From contig CM035167.1 in NCBI GenBank assembly GCA_020205615.1, positions 30,827,130-30,891,129 on the forward strand: a stretch of 64,000 nt of DNA, given 5' to 3'. This document shows positions 24,371 through 35,579 of the stretch, in pieces (position 1 is the first letter of the stretch; each line of letters opens with the position of its first letter). This DNA is from Panax quinquefolius (taxonomy: Eukaryota > Streptophyta > Magnoliopsida > Apiales > Araliaceae). A model generated the notes under the pieces. That model had not been told where the DNA came from. It ran no database searches and saw only the letters and a list, made by a program, of their open reading frames with translations. The position numbers and the translations under genes were made by a program.

Positions 24371-25589
24371 GAATACCTTTATTCATAGAAAAATAAATTT
24401 TTTTCTTTTCGTCTAAAATATCTATTACGGATACTAGCTTTGATTGTATCCATGTTTTGATCATTCGGAATTTTACACCACTATAATTATTTTGAGGTTT
24501 TTTGGATGTATAGATTAGGAGTTATGGATTTTATGAGAAAAGACTATTTTAAAAGTAACTATTTATAACTCCATGCGGTTAACTCCAAAATTGATGAAAT
24601 TTTTATTGAGAGTACATCTATATAATATCGATTGTACTCTGTGAATTTCAGAAATTTTGGATAAAAGTATAATTTATGATAAATGTTTAAATATTAAATT
24701 GGTTTTAGTCATAATATGAAAAATAGTAAATGAATTTTTAAAATTTCGAGAAAAATATATATTCAATATGGGACTATTTTATACTAAATCCCAGAAAAGA
24801 AATATTTTTAGAAACCTGATTTGGTATTTTTCATGAAAATGTTCTAGTTATGAGTAAATGAATTAAATATGTTATGTGAAGTAAGAAAATTGGAAAAATA
24901 TGATTTATTGGCTTGAGAATCATATATGAGAGATATATCTGATTTTTATGAGGGTTTTGGTTAATGATGATGAAATCTTATGAGTTTGGCATTTTATGAT
25001 GATTAAATGCATTAATTAGTAAAGTGTAAACAATTTAATTAAATTGTTTATAAGTTTAAGAAATGATTAAAATATTATTATAATATTGATAATATTAGAT
25101 TATGAGATTTCTAGTGATTTATAACATTTGGATTAAGGTGTTATAAATATGGATATGAATTTTATTATGAAACTTTATCTTTTAGGTATCAGGAGAGTTC
25201 TTATGCACGATTATACGGGACTATGTGCGAATACGGGTACTATTCACAACAAATTGGTTTCTTCTCGACCAAATTATCGTTGATTTATGAATCTTACTCT
25301 TGAAATTAAAACCATGTTTTGATTATATTATTTTTATATAACATTCTTATAACCCTAATGATGATATTTCTCTTTGACTTGAGTGTAAAGATGGGTAGAT
25401 TATTGGTATGATCGTGACCATAGGTTCTCTTTGGCAAAGAGTGCAAAAGTTGAATTGTTGGTTGGTATGATCATGACCAATGAATTTACAATTGAATATT
25501 TTTAGCTTAAGTGCAAAAGGTGGATTGATCAACATGGTTATAATTATTGTTATATAACTTCGAAATGATTATGTATTTCTTTGATATAT

Positions 25590-26080
25590 GAATATCTTTG
25601 GCTCGTTGTGCAAAGATGACTGTTGTTGAATATCTTTAGCTTTGTAGTGCAAAGATGAATTATTGATGAATATCTTTGGCTCGTAATGCAAAGATGACTT
25701 TTGTTGTTGAATATCTTTGCTTTGTAGTGCAAAGATGAATTATTGATGAATATCTTTTGCTCGTAATCTGAAGATGACTGTTGTTGAATATCTTTGCTTT
25801 GTAGTGCAAAGATGAATTATTGATGAATATCTTTGGCTTGTAATGCAAAGATGACTGTTGTTGAATATCTTTGCTTTGTAGTGCAAAGATGAATTATTGA
25901 TGAATATCTTTTGCTCGTGAATGCAAAGATGACTTTTGTTATTGAATATCTTTAGCCTATAATGAATTATTGATGAATATCTTTGACTCGTAATGCAAAG
26001 ATGACTGTTGTTGAATATCTTTGCTTTGTAGTGTAAAGTTGAGCTGTTGATGAATATCTTTGACCCGTGGTGCAAAAGAT
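25590..26080 (+). repeat. Expanded tandem array, about 75-bp unit
   Basis: About six copies of a composite unit made of two related halves, each 'GAATATCTTTG' ... 'TGCAAAGATGA'. Reverse-strand ORFs across it are repetitive translations of this unit and are not genes. Confidence 0.9.
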
Positions 26081-28374
26081 GAATTTATTAGTATGATTAT
26101 GAGCAGGCTGTGATTTGGTATAACCATGATATTTGATGTTTTGAGGTAAAGGCGGTGATGAAAATTATCTTCGTCCGGATGAGAAGAGGAATTTAGAATC
26201 ACAATTATGATTATGAGTTATTCATATGATTGTGGAAAAGGCTGTTGATTGATGTTCTGAGGATAAAATATTGTTGGTGGACTTTTAACGTGGAGAAGAC
26301 AATAGACATTATAGTCTATTTGACTCTTTTAATGGATTGCTTCGTTCACTTTGCAACTATGGTTGAAAAGTTTTATCATCTACCATATGTTCTAAATCTA
26401 CGATTCATTCTTGATGAAGACTATTGATAATTTATTTATCTTTAGTCATAATATTCTTTCTTGAGCTAGTCAGGCTCACCCTTTTGTTTCACAATTCCTT
26501 TCGTGTAATAAAAGTGTATTTGGGTCGAGCGGGGATAGCGAGGAGGAATAGAGTGGTGGTCTATAGATGTTGAGGGTGAGGTGAATTTAACTTTGGAAGG
26601 GTGTTTTGCCACTATCATACAAGATGTCTAATGACATACAAACTCGTGTTATCATAAGACAAGGTTGTGCACATCCACTTCACGAGTATATTTACAAGCA
26701 CTACCTATATAATCTTGGTGTTTGTTTGGAGTATAATACCCAATTAGAGACAGTGGAGATAATGATATGTCAAGAAAAGACTCACCATTTGGAGAATATG
26801 ATAGTAATCTTCTCGTTTTTCTTTGGGGTCTATTAGATCAACCAAGGATAATTACGTGGCCATATGATATCTACCATAACCTAAAAGCATGGCCTCCCGT
26901 ATACGAAGGTTTTCTTGAGCACTTCCCAAAGATTCTAATTTCTAAAAGCAGGTTTTTGACTATACCTTTATGTAAGGTGTCATTGTGACGTCTTCTGATT
27001 GGTATATATTTGTATCCAAACTCACAAAGATATGTGTTGTTGTATTTTTTGCACGACAATTGTTGTAATAAAGTTGTAGTTATTTTCCGTACCATATATT
27101 TGGCGACTCAGAATGGGTTGGATGGAATGGACCTATTTTGGGGTCGTTACATATAATATAATAATATAATTTATATATTTGAAGTATTGATTGGGTGTGT
27201 TTGGAAGCTATAATTGATTGTCAAATTAATTTCAAATTAATTGGCTGTGATGCCTTTATATATATAATATAATAATATAATTGATTGGGTGTGTTTGGAA
27301 GCCATAATTGATTGTCAAATTGATTTCAATTGATTGTCAAATTGATTTCAATTGATTTGATTTGATGATGTCATCATTTATGTGTATTTATATATTGGAA
27401 GTATTGATTGGGTGTGTTTGGAAGTCATAATTGATTGTCAAATTGATTTTAATTGATTTCAAATTAATTTGCTGTGATGCCTTTATATATATAATATAAT
27501 TTATATATTTGAATTATTGATTGGGTGTGTTTGGAAGCCATAATTGATTGTCAAATTGATTTCAAATTAATTGGCTGTGATGCCTTTATATATATAATAT
27601 AATAATATAATTGATTTCAATTGATTGTTAAATTGATTTCAATTGATTTGATTTGATGATGTCATCATTTATGTGTATTTAATTAATTGGCTGTGATACC
27701 TTTATATATACGAAAAATAAAAATATATTTTAGACTTACCTTTTCTTTTTAGAAAATAAAAATAAAAAAGTATTTATGTGTATCATCATTTATGATTTCA
27801 AATTTTTCCAATTGATTTGATTTGATGATGTCATCATTTATGTGTATTTATATATTTGAAGTATTGATTTCAAAATTTTCCAATTGATTTGATTTGATGA
27901 TGTCATCATTTGAAGTATTGATTGGGTGTGTTTGGAAGCCATAATTGATTGTCAATTAGAAAATAAAAATAAAAAAATTATTTATATTTTTCCAATTGAT
28001 TTGATTTGATGATGTCATCATTTATGTGTATTTATATATTTGAAGTATTGATTGGGTGTGTTTGGAAGCCATAATTGATTGTCAAATTGATTTCAAATTA
28101 ATTGGTTGTGATGCCTTTATATATATAATATAATAATATAATTGATTGTCAAATTGATTTCAATTGATTTGATTTGATGATGTCATCATTTATGTGTATT
28201 TATATATTTGAAGTATTGATTGGGTGTGTTTGGAAGCCATAATTGATTGTCAAATAGATTTCAATTGATTGTCAGATTGATTTCAAATTAATTAGCTGTG
28301 ATGCCTTTATATATATAATATAATTCATGGTATAAAAGTAAAAGGAGGTGGAAGAGAACAAATTGAATTTGAAT

Positions 28375-28495
28375 TCTGATGATGTAAGTAATGATGTCAT
28401 CGGAACAATGAGGTAAGCAATGATGTCATCGGAACGATGAAGTAAGCAATGATGTCATATGATCGATGATGTAAGCGATGATGTCATAAATTATG
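28375..28495 (+). promoter_or_regulatory. TGATGTCAT repeat array upstream of LTR TATA box
   Basis: Four to five imperfect 27-30 bp repeats with the core AAGYAATGATGTCATCGG. They lie 40-155 bp upstream of the CTATAAATAG box at 28530-28539. The core resembles bZIP (TGACGTCA-type) sites, but with T for C at the fourth base. Position and repetition suggest an LTR enhancer. This is inference. Confidence 0.5.
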
Positions 28496-28529
28496 ACGAA
28501 AAGACTATTTTACCCTTACTCTGCCAAGC

Positions 28530-28539
28530 CTATAAATAG
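28530..28539 (+). promoter_or_regulatory. LTR TATA box
   Basis: CTATAAATAG just downstream of the TGATGTCAT array. It is followed by a GA-rich leader and a GGTAAGGGG donor-like site at about 28669. Confidence 0.65.
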
Positions 28540-30444
28540 AAGCTCATTTCTTCATTCTTTTTCACCGATTCATTCAAGCTATTGAGAGAGAAAGTATAGA
28601 GAGAATACAAGAGAAAGAAGAAGAGTATTCTGTTACTACACTATTGCAGTATCCAATCTCCTACTAAGGTAAGGGGTATTATTTCTTTCGTATTCATGAA
28701 GAGAGTTATTTCTTTCAATACTCGTAAGGGTTGTTATTCCATTCTTTATTATTCTATTGGAATAACCTGTCTACGCGGACTATCGCATGCATGGTGAAAT
28801 CCTTTTGTTATTCCATTCTTTATTATTATGTGGGAATAACCTGTCTACGCGGACTACCGCATGCCTGGTGAATAACCATTCGTATTCATTTGTTATTAAA
28901 TTATGGAAATTATCTGTCTACGCGAACTACCGCATGACAGTTGAAAATCTATTTGCAGTTTCGTATATTGTTCATTTCAGATTCCTAAATTTAAACTTAC
29001 TATGGTAAGTATTGCTTCTATAATTCCTGAAATTAGTAGAATATCCTTGATATTTGCGCTTCATCCAGTATCTTTTCATGAAAATATTATTCTGAGCATT
29101 CTTGATAAATTTTAACATTTTTATGCTGGAGTACTATTCACGGGGTACTATTCACAGGGTACTATTCACTCGGGTACTATTCACCCGAGACACTATTCAT
29201 GACAAAAATTAATTTCTTTTCGGTCTAAATTATTTTTGATACAATATTATTCTTGAATTTTACTCCACAAAGCAGTATCATGTTGACAATTTGGACTTTA
29301 TTGAATTCTGGATAAATTAAATTATAAATCTTTAAAATTTATCATTTACTTTCATTTAATTGAATTCTTATATCATTGTTATCATCCTCATGTTTATATT
29401 GTTATGAAAGTCATCTTTGGCCCATAGTGCATAGATGAACTGTTGATTGGTATGATTATGACCAGGAATCATTCGGTATAATCATGACCTGTAATATTAC
29501 AAATGATGTGGTAAAAGTCCTCATTGGCCCGTAGTGCATTGATGGACAGTTGTTGAGATGAACATGACCATTGGTGATAACACGAATATCTTTGGCACGT
29601 AGTGCTTGGATAATTTGTGGACGTGATACTAATGAATATCCTTGGCCCGTAGTGCATGGATAATTCAGTGATGTGGACTATTTATTAAGCTGAGTCTCAG
29701 CGATAAAATTGATGATAAACTTTTTTAAATCATAGAAGATAGTAGATATCATACTCTATTTGACTCTTCTAATGGATTGCTTGTTTCGCTACAGTTAAAC
29801 TTGATGTTTATTATATTCTATCAGTTGTTGTACTGTTAAAGGCTAACGATAATTTATTCTACATTATTTTATTCATAATATTTCTTACTAGACTAGTTGA
29901 GCTCACCCTTTTGCTTTCATTGTTCTCTTCAGGAAATGAGAATATAAATGGGACTAGTTGGGGAACGGAGTGACGGTCCAGATGTTTGCTTTAGTAGTCC
30001 TCACTATTTTGTGAGATAGTGTGATAATAAATGTATTAAGGACTTATTCTGAGTTTGAATACTCTCTAGAAGATAATATTTGTATTAAAACTCACAGCTC
30101 ATGTTGTATATTTAAGTTTGTATTTATATTTTGTACCATGTATTTGGCGACTCAGAATGGGTGATGTATACCTATTTTGGGGGCGTCACAAAAAGCATAA
30201 AATTCTTCTACTGCAATATTGTGAGTATTTCTTCTGAGTATGAAAATATTCTGAGTGTTGCTAAAAATGAAAAAATTTCTCAAGTTAATCTTCGATATAA
30301 CCATCAGATCTAGTCTCCTACTAAGGTAAGAAATATCATTTTCTTTTATACTCCATATTATAATAATATTATAATAAGAAAGTATTATTCGTTTCTACAA
30401 CCTTATCATTAAATGGTGAAAATTCCTAAAAAATAATTAGAATA

Positions 30445-31038
30445 CACTACAAGAAAGTGGTCTATCAGTGACCAAAAGTTTCTGCGATCGCCATAGTGGT
30501 CGCTAATGATAGTATTAGCGACGGGTATCCAAACTAGTCACTATTTGATATTAGCGACCGCCATGTCATCGCTACATGGTCGCTAATTTGAATTTGTCAC
30601 CTTTAATTTTGGCGCATATTTGCCACCTTTAATCTACGACAGCTTTCGGTCGCTTATTGCGGTCGCATATCGTTTTGACTTTCTCAGTACTCTGACCGTC
30701 AAGTCATTTATCGTTTTAAAATAGATGAGCTCCTGATTGTCTACAAGAAATTTCAGGAAAAAAGGAAAAGAAGAAGAGAAAAAGAGAGAAGAAGGAGAAG
30801 CCGCCCGCCTGCTATTCTCCGCTTGCCGTACGCCGTCGTTGTCGCCGCTATCCGCCCCACGTAGGTATGCATCAATTTATCTCTTTTATTTATATATAGT
30901 GTTCAATTTGGGTTTGATTTTGAATTATATATATTGCATACTTATATATTGTTTATATATAAGTATATATTGTTTATATGAGTTTGATTTGATTATTTAG
31001 TTTGAATTTGTGTTAGATTTATGAAATGGCAGCTAGCA
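30445..31038 (+). mobile_element. CACTA transposon 5' end, interrupted
   Basis: Begins CACTACAAGAAAGTGG, the classic En/Spm-type terminus. It is followed by subterminal repeats of GCGACCGCCAT/GGTCGCTAAT (30490-30660). A purine-rich then GC-rich leader-like stretch (30765-30870) resembles the 5' untranslated region of such elements. At 31039 a reverse LTR element cuts it. The other end and the 3-bp TSD are not in the window. An ORF at 30737-31000 spans the purine-rich leader but has no recognisable domain. Confidence 0.75.
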
Positions 31039-31829
31039 TGTGACGTCCCCAAAATAGGTATATATCACCCATCTTGAGTCGCCAAAAAATACACTACTGA
31101 CAATTTCATTTTTACAACTGTCATGCAAAATACGATGACATATATACTGTGAGTTTCAATAAAAATATATATACCAACTCTGACTCATGTCACAATTGCA
31201 CCTTACATAAATGTACAGTCAATAACTGTTTTAGAAATTAAAATCTTTGGGAAGTACTCAAGGAAACCTTTGTACATGGTAGGCCATGCGTCTAGGTTAT
31301 GATAAATATCATATGTCCACACACTACTACAAAACAGTAAATAGAAAACGCGAAAAAAACGTTGTGATTTCAGTCAGAAAAACATCGTGGTTAAGAGTGT
31401 TATCTATTTGACACCCTTACACTATTTTTAAAACATTATAATTAAGCACATTACACAACGTTTTTAAGAAAAAAACGTTGTAAATTTGTTATCCATAAAT
31501 TAACAGATGCTTAAAAACATTATAAAAGGTATGATTCCATAACGTTTTCTGGATAAAAACGTTATAGAAGGTATGATTACACAACGTTTTTAAAATGTTG
31601 TAGATTAAAAAAAAAAGAAAAAAAAAGGTTGGTTCACCTACATTACCAATGCACCTGCAATATGCTAATACCATGATATATAGCTAAAATGTCTAAATTC
31701 TCATTTAAATTTAAAGCCAAAATGTATCAACCATTCAAAATACATTCTAATAATACCATTCGTGTAATTCAAATTACTACATCCACAAAATATATACCAA
31801 ACTATCATATATACTCTACATGTAGCAGC

Positions 31830-31894
31830 TCACATACGTTGCCCGCTCATCCCGTACTTCATCAAAGTATCATATATGCGTTCAATACTATCAT
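31830..31894 (-). pseudogene. Possible captured terminal exon, gene unknown
   Basis: The minus strand after a GAAAG acceptor-like site encodes DSIERIYDTLMKYGMSGQRM, then TGA. It reads like a protein C-terminus and is on the same strand as the other captured exons. I cannot assign it to a gene, and the match is short enough to be chance. Confidence 0.3.
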
Positions 31895-32378
31895 CTTTCA
31901 TGCAAATCAGGAAGCAGCTACTCAACTGCCAAGAATAGCAAGAGAGCTATATCAGCAGGCTGTTAAAAATTATAATATATCAGTCCATGAACCACATAAG
32001 ACAGTAAGGCAGAAAAATTACAGAAATTGAATATTGCTCGAAAACTAAGAATGTTCTAGATATGGTCTTCAGATCTCATATAGATAGCATGTAAACAAGA
32101 AAATAATAGTGAAACTCACTCAATTTTGACAGTCTTTACTGTTTGACACTGTCATTTGACTCATTTCTGTCTCTAATTACAAGCAACAGACACAAACACA
32201 CAAGGATATATTACTTGAACAATCACATGTTTCCTCCATCCAATCAACATAAGTCATGATAGCAGTTATATAAATAACACAGTAAATCTTCCAAATAAAA
32301 GAACATTTTGACAGTCTCAAGTCATATGCAGGTAAAGAGAAGTCGAAATATCATTAAGATAATCATCAATAAATACTA

Positions 32379-32624
<246 letters not shown>

Positions 32625-33399
32625 TTAACCTCATATGCAGACCACACCATGAAAGCATTGCCATTTCTGATAGGCCTTGACAGCAGCTCAGGGCACTACC
32701 AAAAAAATCCGGCCAACTTGTCCAAACTGCTCAAGCTGCAGATCGTGAAGTGGATCATCATTATCTTCTGTTCAAATCTGTTCACAATGAATTAAAAATA
32801 TACTAGTGAGACATTAAACTGTAACTTATTCAATATTTTTAGCACTTTCCAGTTATTAAGCATATCAGAATAATTCAATAGGGAAAACAGGGACAAAGGG
32901 AGTCCTTGCTGCAGAACATCAACGGTTTGTATCTATTATCTGAGATGTGTATAGCTTTTTAAGTCATCTAGCTGCCAATAAACATGCCATCCTGATAAAA
33001 GTTAGGCGAGTGGAGAGCAGAGAGACATGTACCCTTCACAAAAGTCATCCCCGTATATAAATGACTAGCATGGCCAGCCAAAAAGGTGTAATTTTAAATA
33101 AACAAAATAGATCAATCTAAAAACGCCTGAGTGAATGAAATTTATATCCATATCGCATTCTCTTAGAGATAAATCACATAAGATTCAGTTCTCGAACATT
33201 AGTTTCATAAAGCTAAATCTTGTATGACAATTGATGTTCTGGTGAAGCCTCATTCTTCATCAGCTAGTCAAAGCTCACATTCAAATACATGAAGGTCTGA
33301 GCAAATTGTATTTCGAAAAAAGTTAATGATATTGAAAGCCATTTTTCTCAAGTAGAAGATTGATGTGTAACTACCAAGACATTTTTATGCCAATAAGGT

Positions 33400-33535
33400 G
33401 CACGAAGAGCTCTTACTTTATGAAATGTACGAGAAAGGGATGTTCAATTTCATAAATACCAAGGATAGGCTCTGCTGCAGTTCATCCTTCATCTTCCTCA
33501 CTTCTGAATGAGTCACTGCACCTGGTGAATTTTGA
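33400..33535 (-). other. Possible captured exon, gene unknown
   Basis: The minus strand after a CACCAG acceptor-like site reads GTGCAGTGACTC..., with an open frame giving AVTHSEVRKMKDELQQSLSL before a GTATTT donor-like site. It sits between the DUF707 and prolyl-tRNA synthetase fragments. I do not recognise the protein. The surrounding 32560-33780 is otherwise intron-like AT-rich sequence. Confidence 0.25.
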
Positions 33536-33783
33536 ACAGCTTTTAATATAACCATTACCTTATATCCATAAACAAGCTTTGACTATAACCATTACCTTAT
33601 AATCAACATCATATGCAATATGCTCTTTCAAAAGAACATACAGAAGTGGGAAGAAATAAGTGTTCTGTTAAATTAGACTTCAATAAAACCAATATGCAAC
33701 ACACCTAAATAGCACTGTCCTGTCATCATGTGTAGGTGACATATATTAGTCAAAGGATATAATTAATGCCTTGGTAAAAGTAC

Positions 33784-34243
33784 CTTTGGTGTCTTAGGGG
33801 TATTACCCGAACCAAGATTTTCTGGAAAAGTACGGTCAGCAGGTTTGAGATGATCATCAGAAGGGATTACATAGTGAGACATAAGGCTTGAAGGTAAGTT
33901 AATCTGCAAGATTTAAAATTTAATAAAATGGATGACAGGTCTGATTTGTAAGATAGATTTATCCATAAAATGGTATACATACCTTGGTAAGGGAAACAGA
34001 TGGAAATGATATACCAATAAAATAGCCAAACACCATGCCCATAATGGTCGTAAAAACAAGTCTTACAGTATCATTTGATTTTTTTAAAACACCACTGCGA
34101 AAAAGAAAACTTATTAAGCTGGTATGCCAAATATTAGTATCCTTTATAAACTAGAACCCAACTTACAAAACCTTCACTAACTATCGTGAAAACTAAACTG
34201 AGTAGAAAAATCTCTTTACAAACCTGCGGTGTATGTTTCCCAT
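33784..34243 (-). pseudogene. Captured first three exons of a DUF707-family gene
   Basis: Three exons with exact GT-AG borders keep one open frame of 84 codons. Exon 1 (34243-34224) encodes MGNIHR plus two bases. Exon 2 (34094-33983) encodes SGVLKKSNDTVRLVFTTIM and continues with a hydrophobic segment ending FPSVSLTK. Exon 3 (33903-33784) encodes INLPSSLMSHYVIPSDDH and ends GNTPKTPK. The start, the signal-anchor-like membrane segment (residues 18-41) and the 'SFP..SLTK.NLPSSL' block match the N-terminus of plant DUF707 proteins (PF05212), single-pass Golgi-type proteins of unknown function. The conserved globular domain is absent. Captured by the CACTA transposon at 31322-35961. The family call is from remembered similarity and would need a search. 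Confidence 0.7.
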
Positions 34244-35308
34244 TGTTGCTAAAGTTGCTCAATTCAAAAGGTCATGCCCTATGAGCAAACCAATTCCTTG
34301 ACAAGTTTTGAAGAGCATAGAGCATCCTCAAGTTTCAAGAAGAGTGAATCTTATATTTGCAAATGTAAAATTCCTGTTAAACATAGCCACAGAAGTAAAT
34401 TAATGTAAGTCATAACAAGTAGTTCGCAAAATCTTTAACTTATTTTCTCACTTTACAAAAGAAGCAAAGAAAAATAACTTATTTCCTAAAATTGGGGTAA
34501 CATTTGGTTCCAATATTAAAAATACTCAGCTACTTCATCAACCCTCAAAACATACAATAAACAATAGGATTTCTGTGTTATTAGCAAAGAAAACCACTTT
34601 TTTTTTAATTGCTGAACTAGTCCATGAAACATTAGGTAAAAGACACAATTTACATGCTTTGTGGAAAACGCTGACAATAAACAATAGGATTTCTGTGTTA
34701 TAGAAGACATATACAATGAATCGCAATGATTTGTATTAAAGATGACAAAATTGTTCTTAACTGTAAAATAATAAACCAATGAATCTAAATTTGCAATATA
34801 GTTATTAAATTATGTTTCAAGGTAGAAAAATAAGGTAAATATGTTACCACCAAAACAAGATTCATTGTACAAAAGCACACATTATATAAGCATTTGCTAG
34901 AAAGACATAATTCTACATCTACCATGAATTCCAGAAAAGAAAAAAACAAAAAATTAACAAATAATTGCAATGAAAGTTTCTCTTATTGAAATAGATATCT
35001 TTCCACTTTAAGAGTGATAAAAAAAATATCAGACCATCCCATTTTATATCAAGTTGAAACAATGATAGTATTTTAGGACAGGCATACCCCAACATTCAAA
35101 GAATATATCTTTAACACTTACTTTCTTAAAATAATTAGTTGGCATCTAAAACCCCAAATCTTTTTCAACCAGAATGCCCTAATTCCTGAACAAAGGATTA
35201 ACCTCTAATCGGGAATAAAATACAACAAAATAGACAAATCTCAGCCCAAAGAGAAGCTTAATTCTGACTACATAAAAGCTAAAAGCATAAAGAACTGAAG
35301 AACTTTAC

Positions 35309-35579
35309 CTCATCATCTCCATCTGTTTTCCTCTGAAAGCGATTGATATTCAAAACCTAAACCCGTAAAATAAAATCAATTAAACCCATCAAATTACATA
35401 AATTGAAAAATCAAGTAGGGCTTTGACTGAGATCGATGATGATGTACCTGGATTTGGGCGGTTGGAGTGGGAGAATTAAGATTATCGGAGAAAGAAGCGA
35501 TGGCGCACATAAAGGCCATAATCGTCACTGCAAATGTTAACAAAGCATTGATTCTCCAGATGCAGAAGTTCTACTCCAT
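35309..35579 (-). pseudogene. SPCS3: Captured exons 1-2 of signal peptidase complex subunit 3
   Basis: Exon 1 ends at a CAG|GTACATC donor (35448). It encodes [20 protein letters not shown] followed by [15 protein letters not shown], the single membrane anchor and start of the lumenal domain of SPCS3 (SPC22/23). Exon 2 (35356-35309), after a TTTAG acceptor, encodes VLNINRFQRKTDGDDE and ends at GAG|GTAAAG. Both exons are in phase 0. SPCS3 is an ER-membrane subunit of the complex that removes signal peptides. The remaining exons are missing. The upstream ATG (35579-35577) is followed by GAG TAG, so the original start is lost. The upstream 35580-35720 is probably its former 5' untranslated region or promoter, lying next to the transposon's right terminus. 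Confidence 0.88.

Larger units (their letters stand above)
22677..27151 (+). mobile_element. Long solo LTR (4475 bp), TSD TATAA
   Basis: Begins TGTAAGACCCCGAATTTTATG and ends GGGGTCGTTACA. Flanked by TATAA at 22672-22676 and 27152-27156. It is longer than sister LTRs because of an extra segment (about 24507-25200, related to 50290-50700), an expanded tandem array (25590-26080) and a segment (about 26560-26990) matching the reverse LTRs near 36080-36330 and 39790-40080. TATA box at 23892-23901. No coding sequence is supported. Because the TSD lies in a TA-rich repeat, it is slightly less certain than the others. Confidence 0.85.
21632..28328. repeat. Modular AT-rich repeat block of unknown class
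   Basis: Starts with ACTAGTTGATAACCCGTGCAATGCAC (a short inverted GTGCAATGCAC). It then consists of reshuffled copies of a few modules: TGATTGGGTGTGTTTGGAAGCC, AATTGATTGTCAAATTGATTTCAA, GATGATGTCATCATTTATGTG, and a GATGCCTTTATATATATAAT end module. The modules recur about 5 times on the left of the nested solo LTR (22070-22676) and about 8 times on the right (27157-28328). There is no ORF of note. The terminal motif could point to a non-autonomous DNA element or Helitron-like sequence, but I could not classify it. Confidence 0.55.
20678..30190 (+). mobile_element. Solo LTR, TSD AAAAG, split by a repeat block
   Basis: Begins TGTAAGACCCCGAATTTTATG at 20678 and ends GGGGGCGTCACA at 30190. Flanked by AAAAG at 20673-20677 and 30191-30195. 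About 2.8 kb belongs to the LTR itself (20678 to about 21631, and about 28329-30190). The rest is an inserted AT-rich modular repeat block that itself holds another solo LTR. It has a TATA box at 28530 and arrays typical of the family. Confidence 0.9.
16268..30444 (+). mobile_element. Old decayed LTR hosting several insertions
   Basis: A diverged LTR begins TGTAAGATCTCGACTTTT at 16268. Its pieces are 16268-16361, 18955 to about 19650, roughly 20600-20677, and 30196-30444. They line up in order with better-preserved family members: the entry sequence, the 'ATTATTGGCAATGTCTA' block near 19377, a CTATAAATAG box at 20632, then the leader and a GGTAAGAAATATCATTTTC splice-like site near 30325. It was interrupted by solo LTRs (16362-18949 and 20678-30190) and then by the CACTA element at 30445. 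Its own TSD and 3' end are not identified. The segment 19650-20600 is AT-rich with microsatellites and may be a further insertion. Confidence 0.6.

Noticed and set aside
25347..26075. Several overlapping reverse-strand ORFs of 60-111 codons.
   Set aside because: They are repetitive translations of the tandem array at 25590-26080.
30737..31000. An 87-codon ORF in the CACTA leader.
   Set aside because: Low-complexity Lys/Glu then hydrophobic Tyr/Leu/Ile from AT-rich DNA; no domain, and it is cut by the LTR element.
34516..34970. Reverse ORFs of 61-87 codons inside the Pack-CACTA.
   Set aside because: They fall in AT-rich intron-like sequence between captured exons and contain an internal direct repeat (AACAATAGGATTTCTGTGTT at 34560 and 34680); no protein match is recognised.
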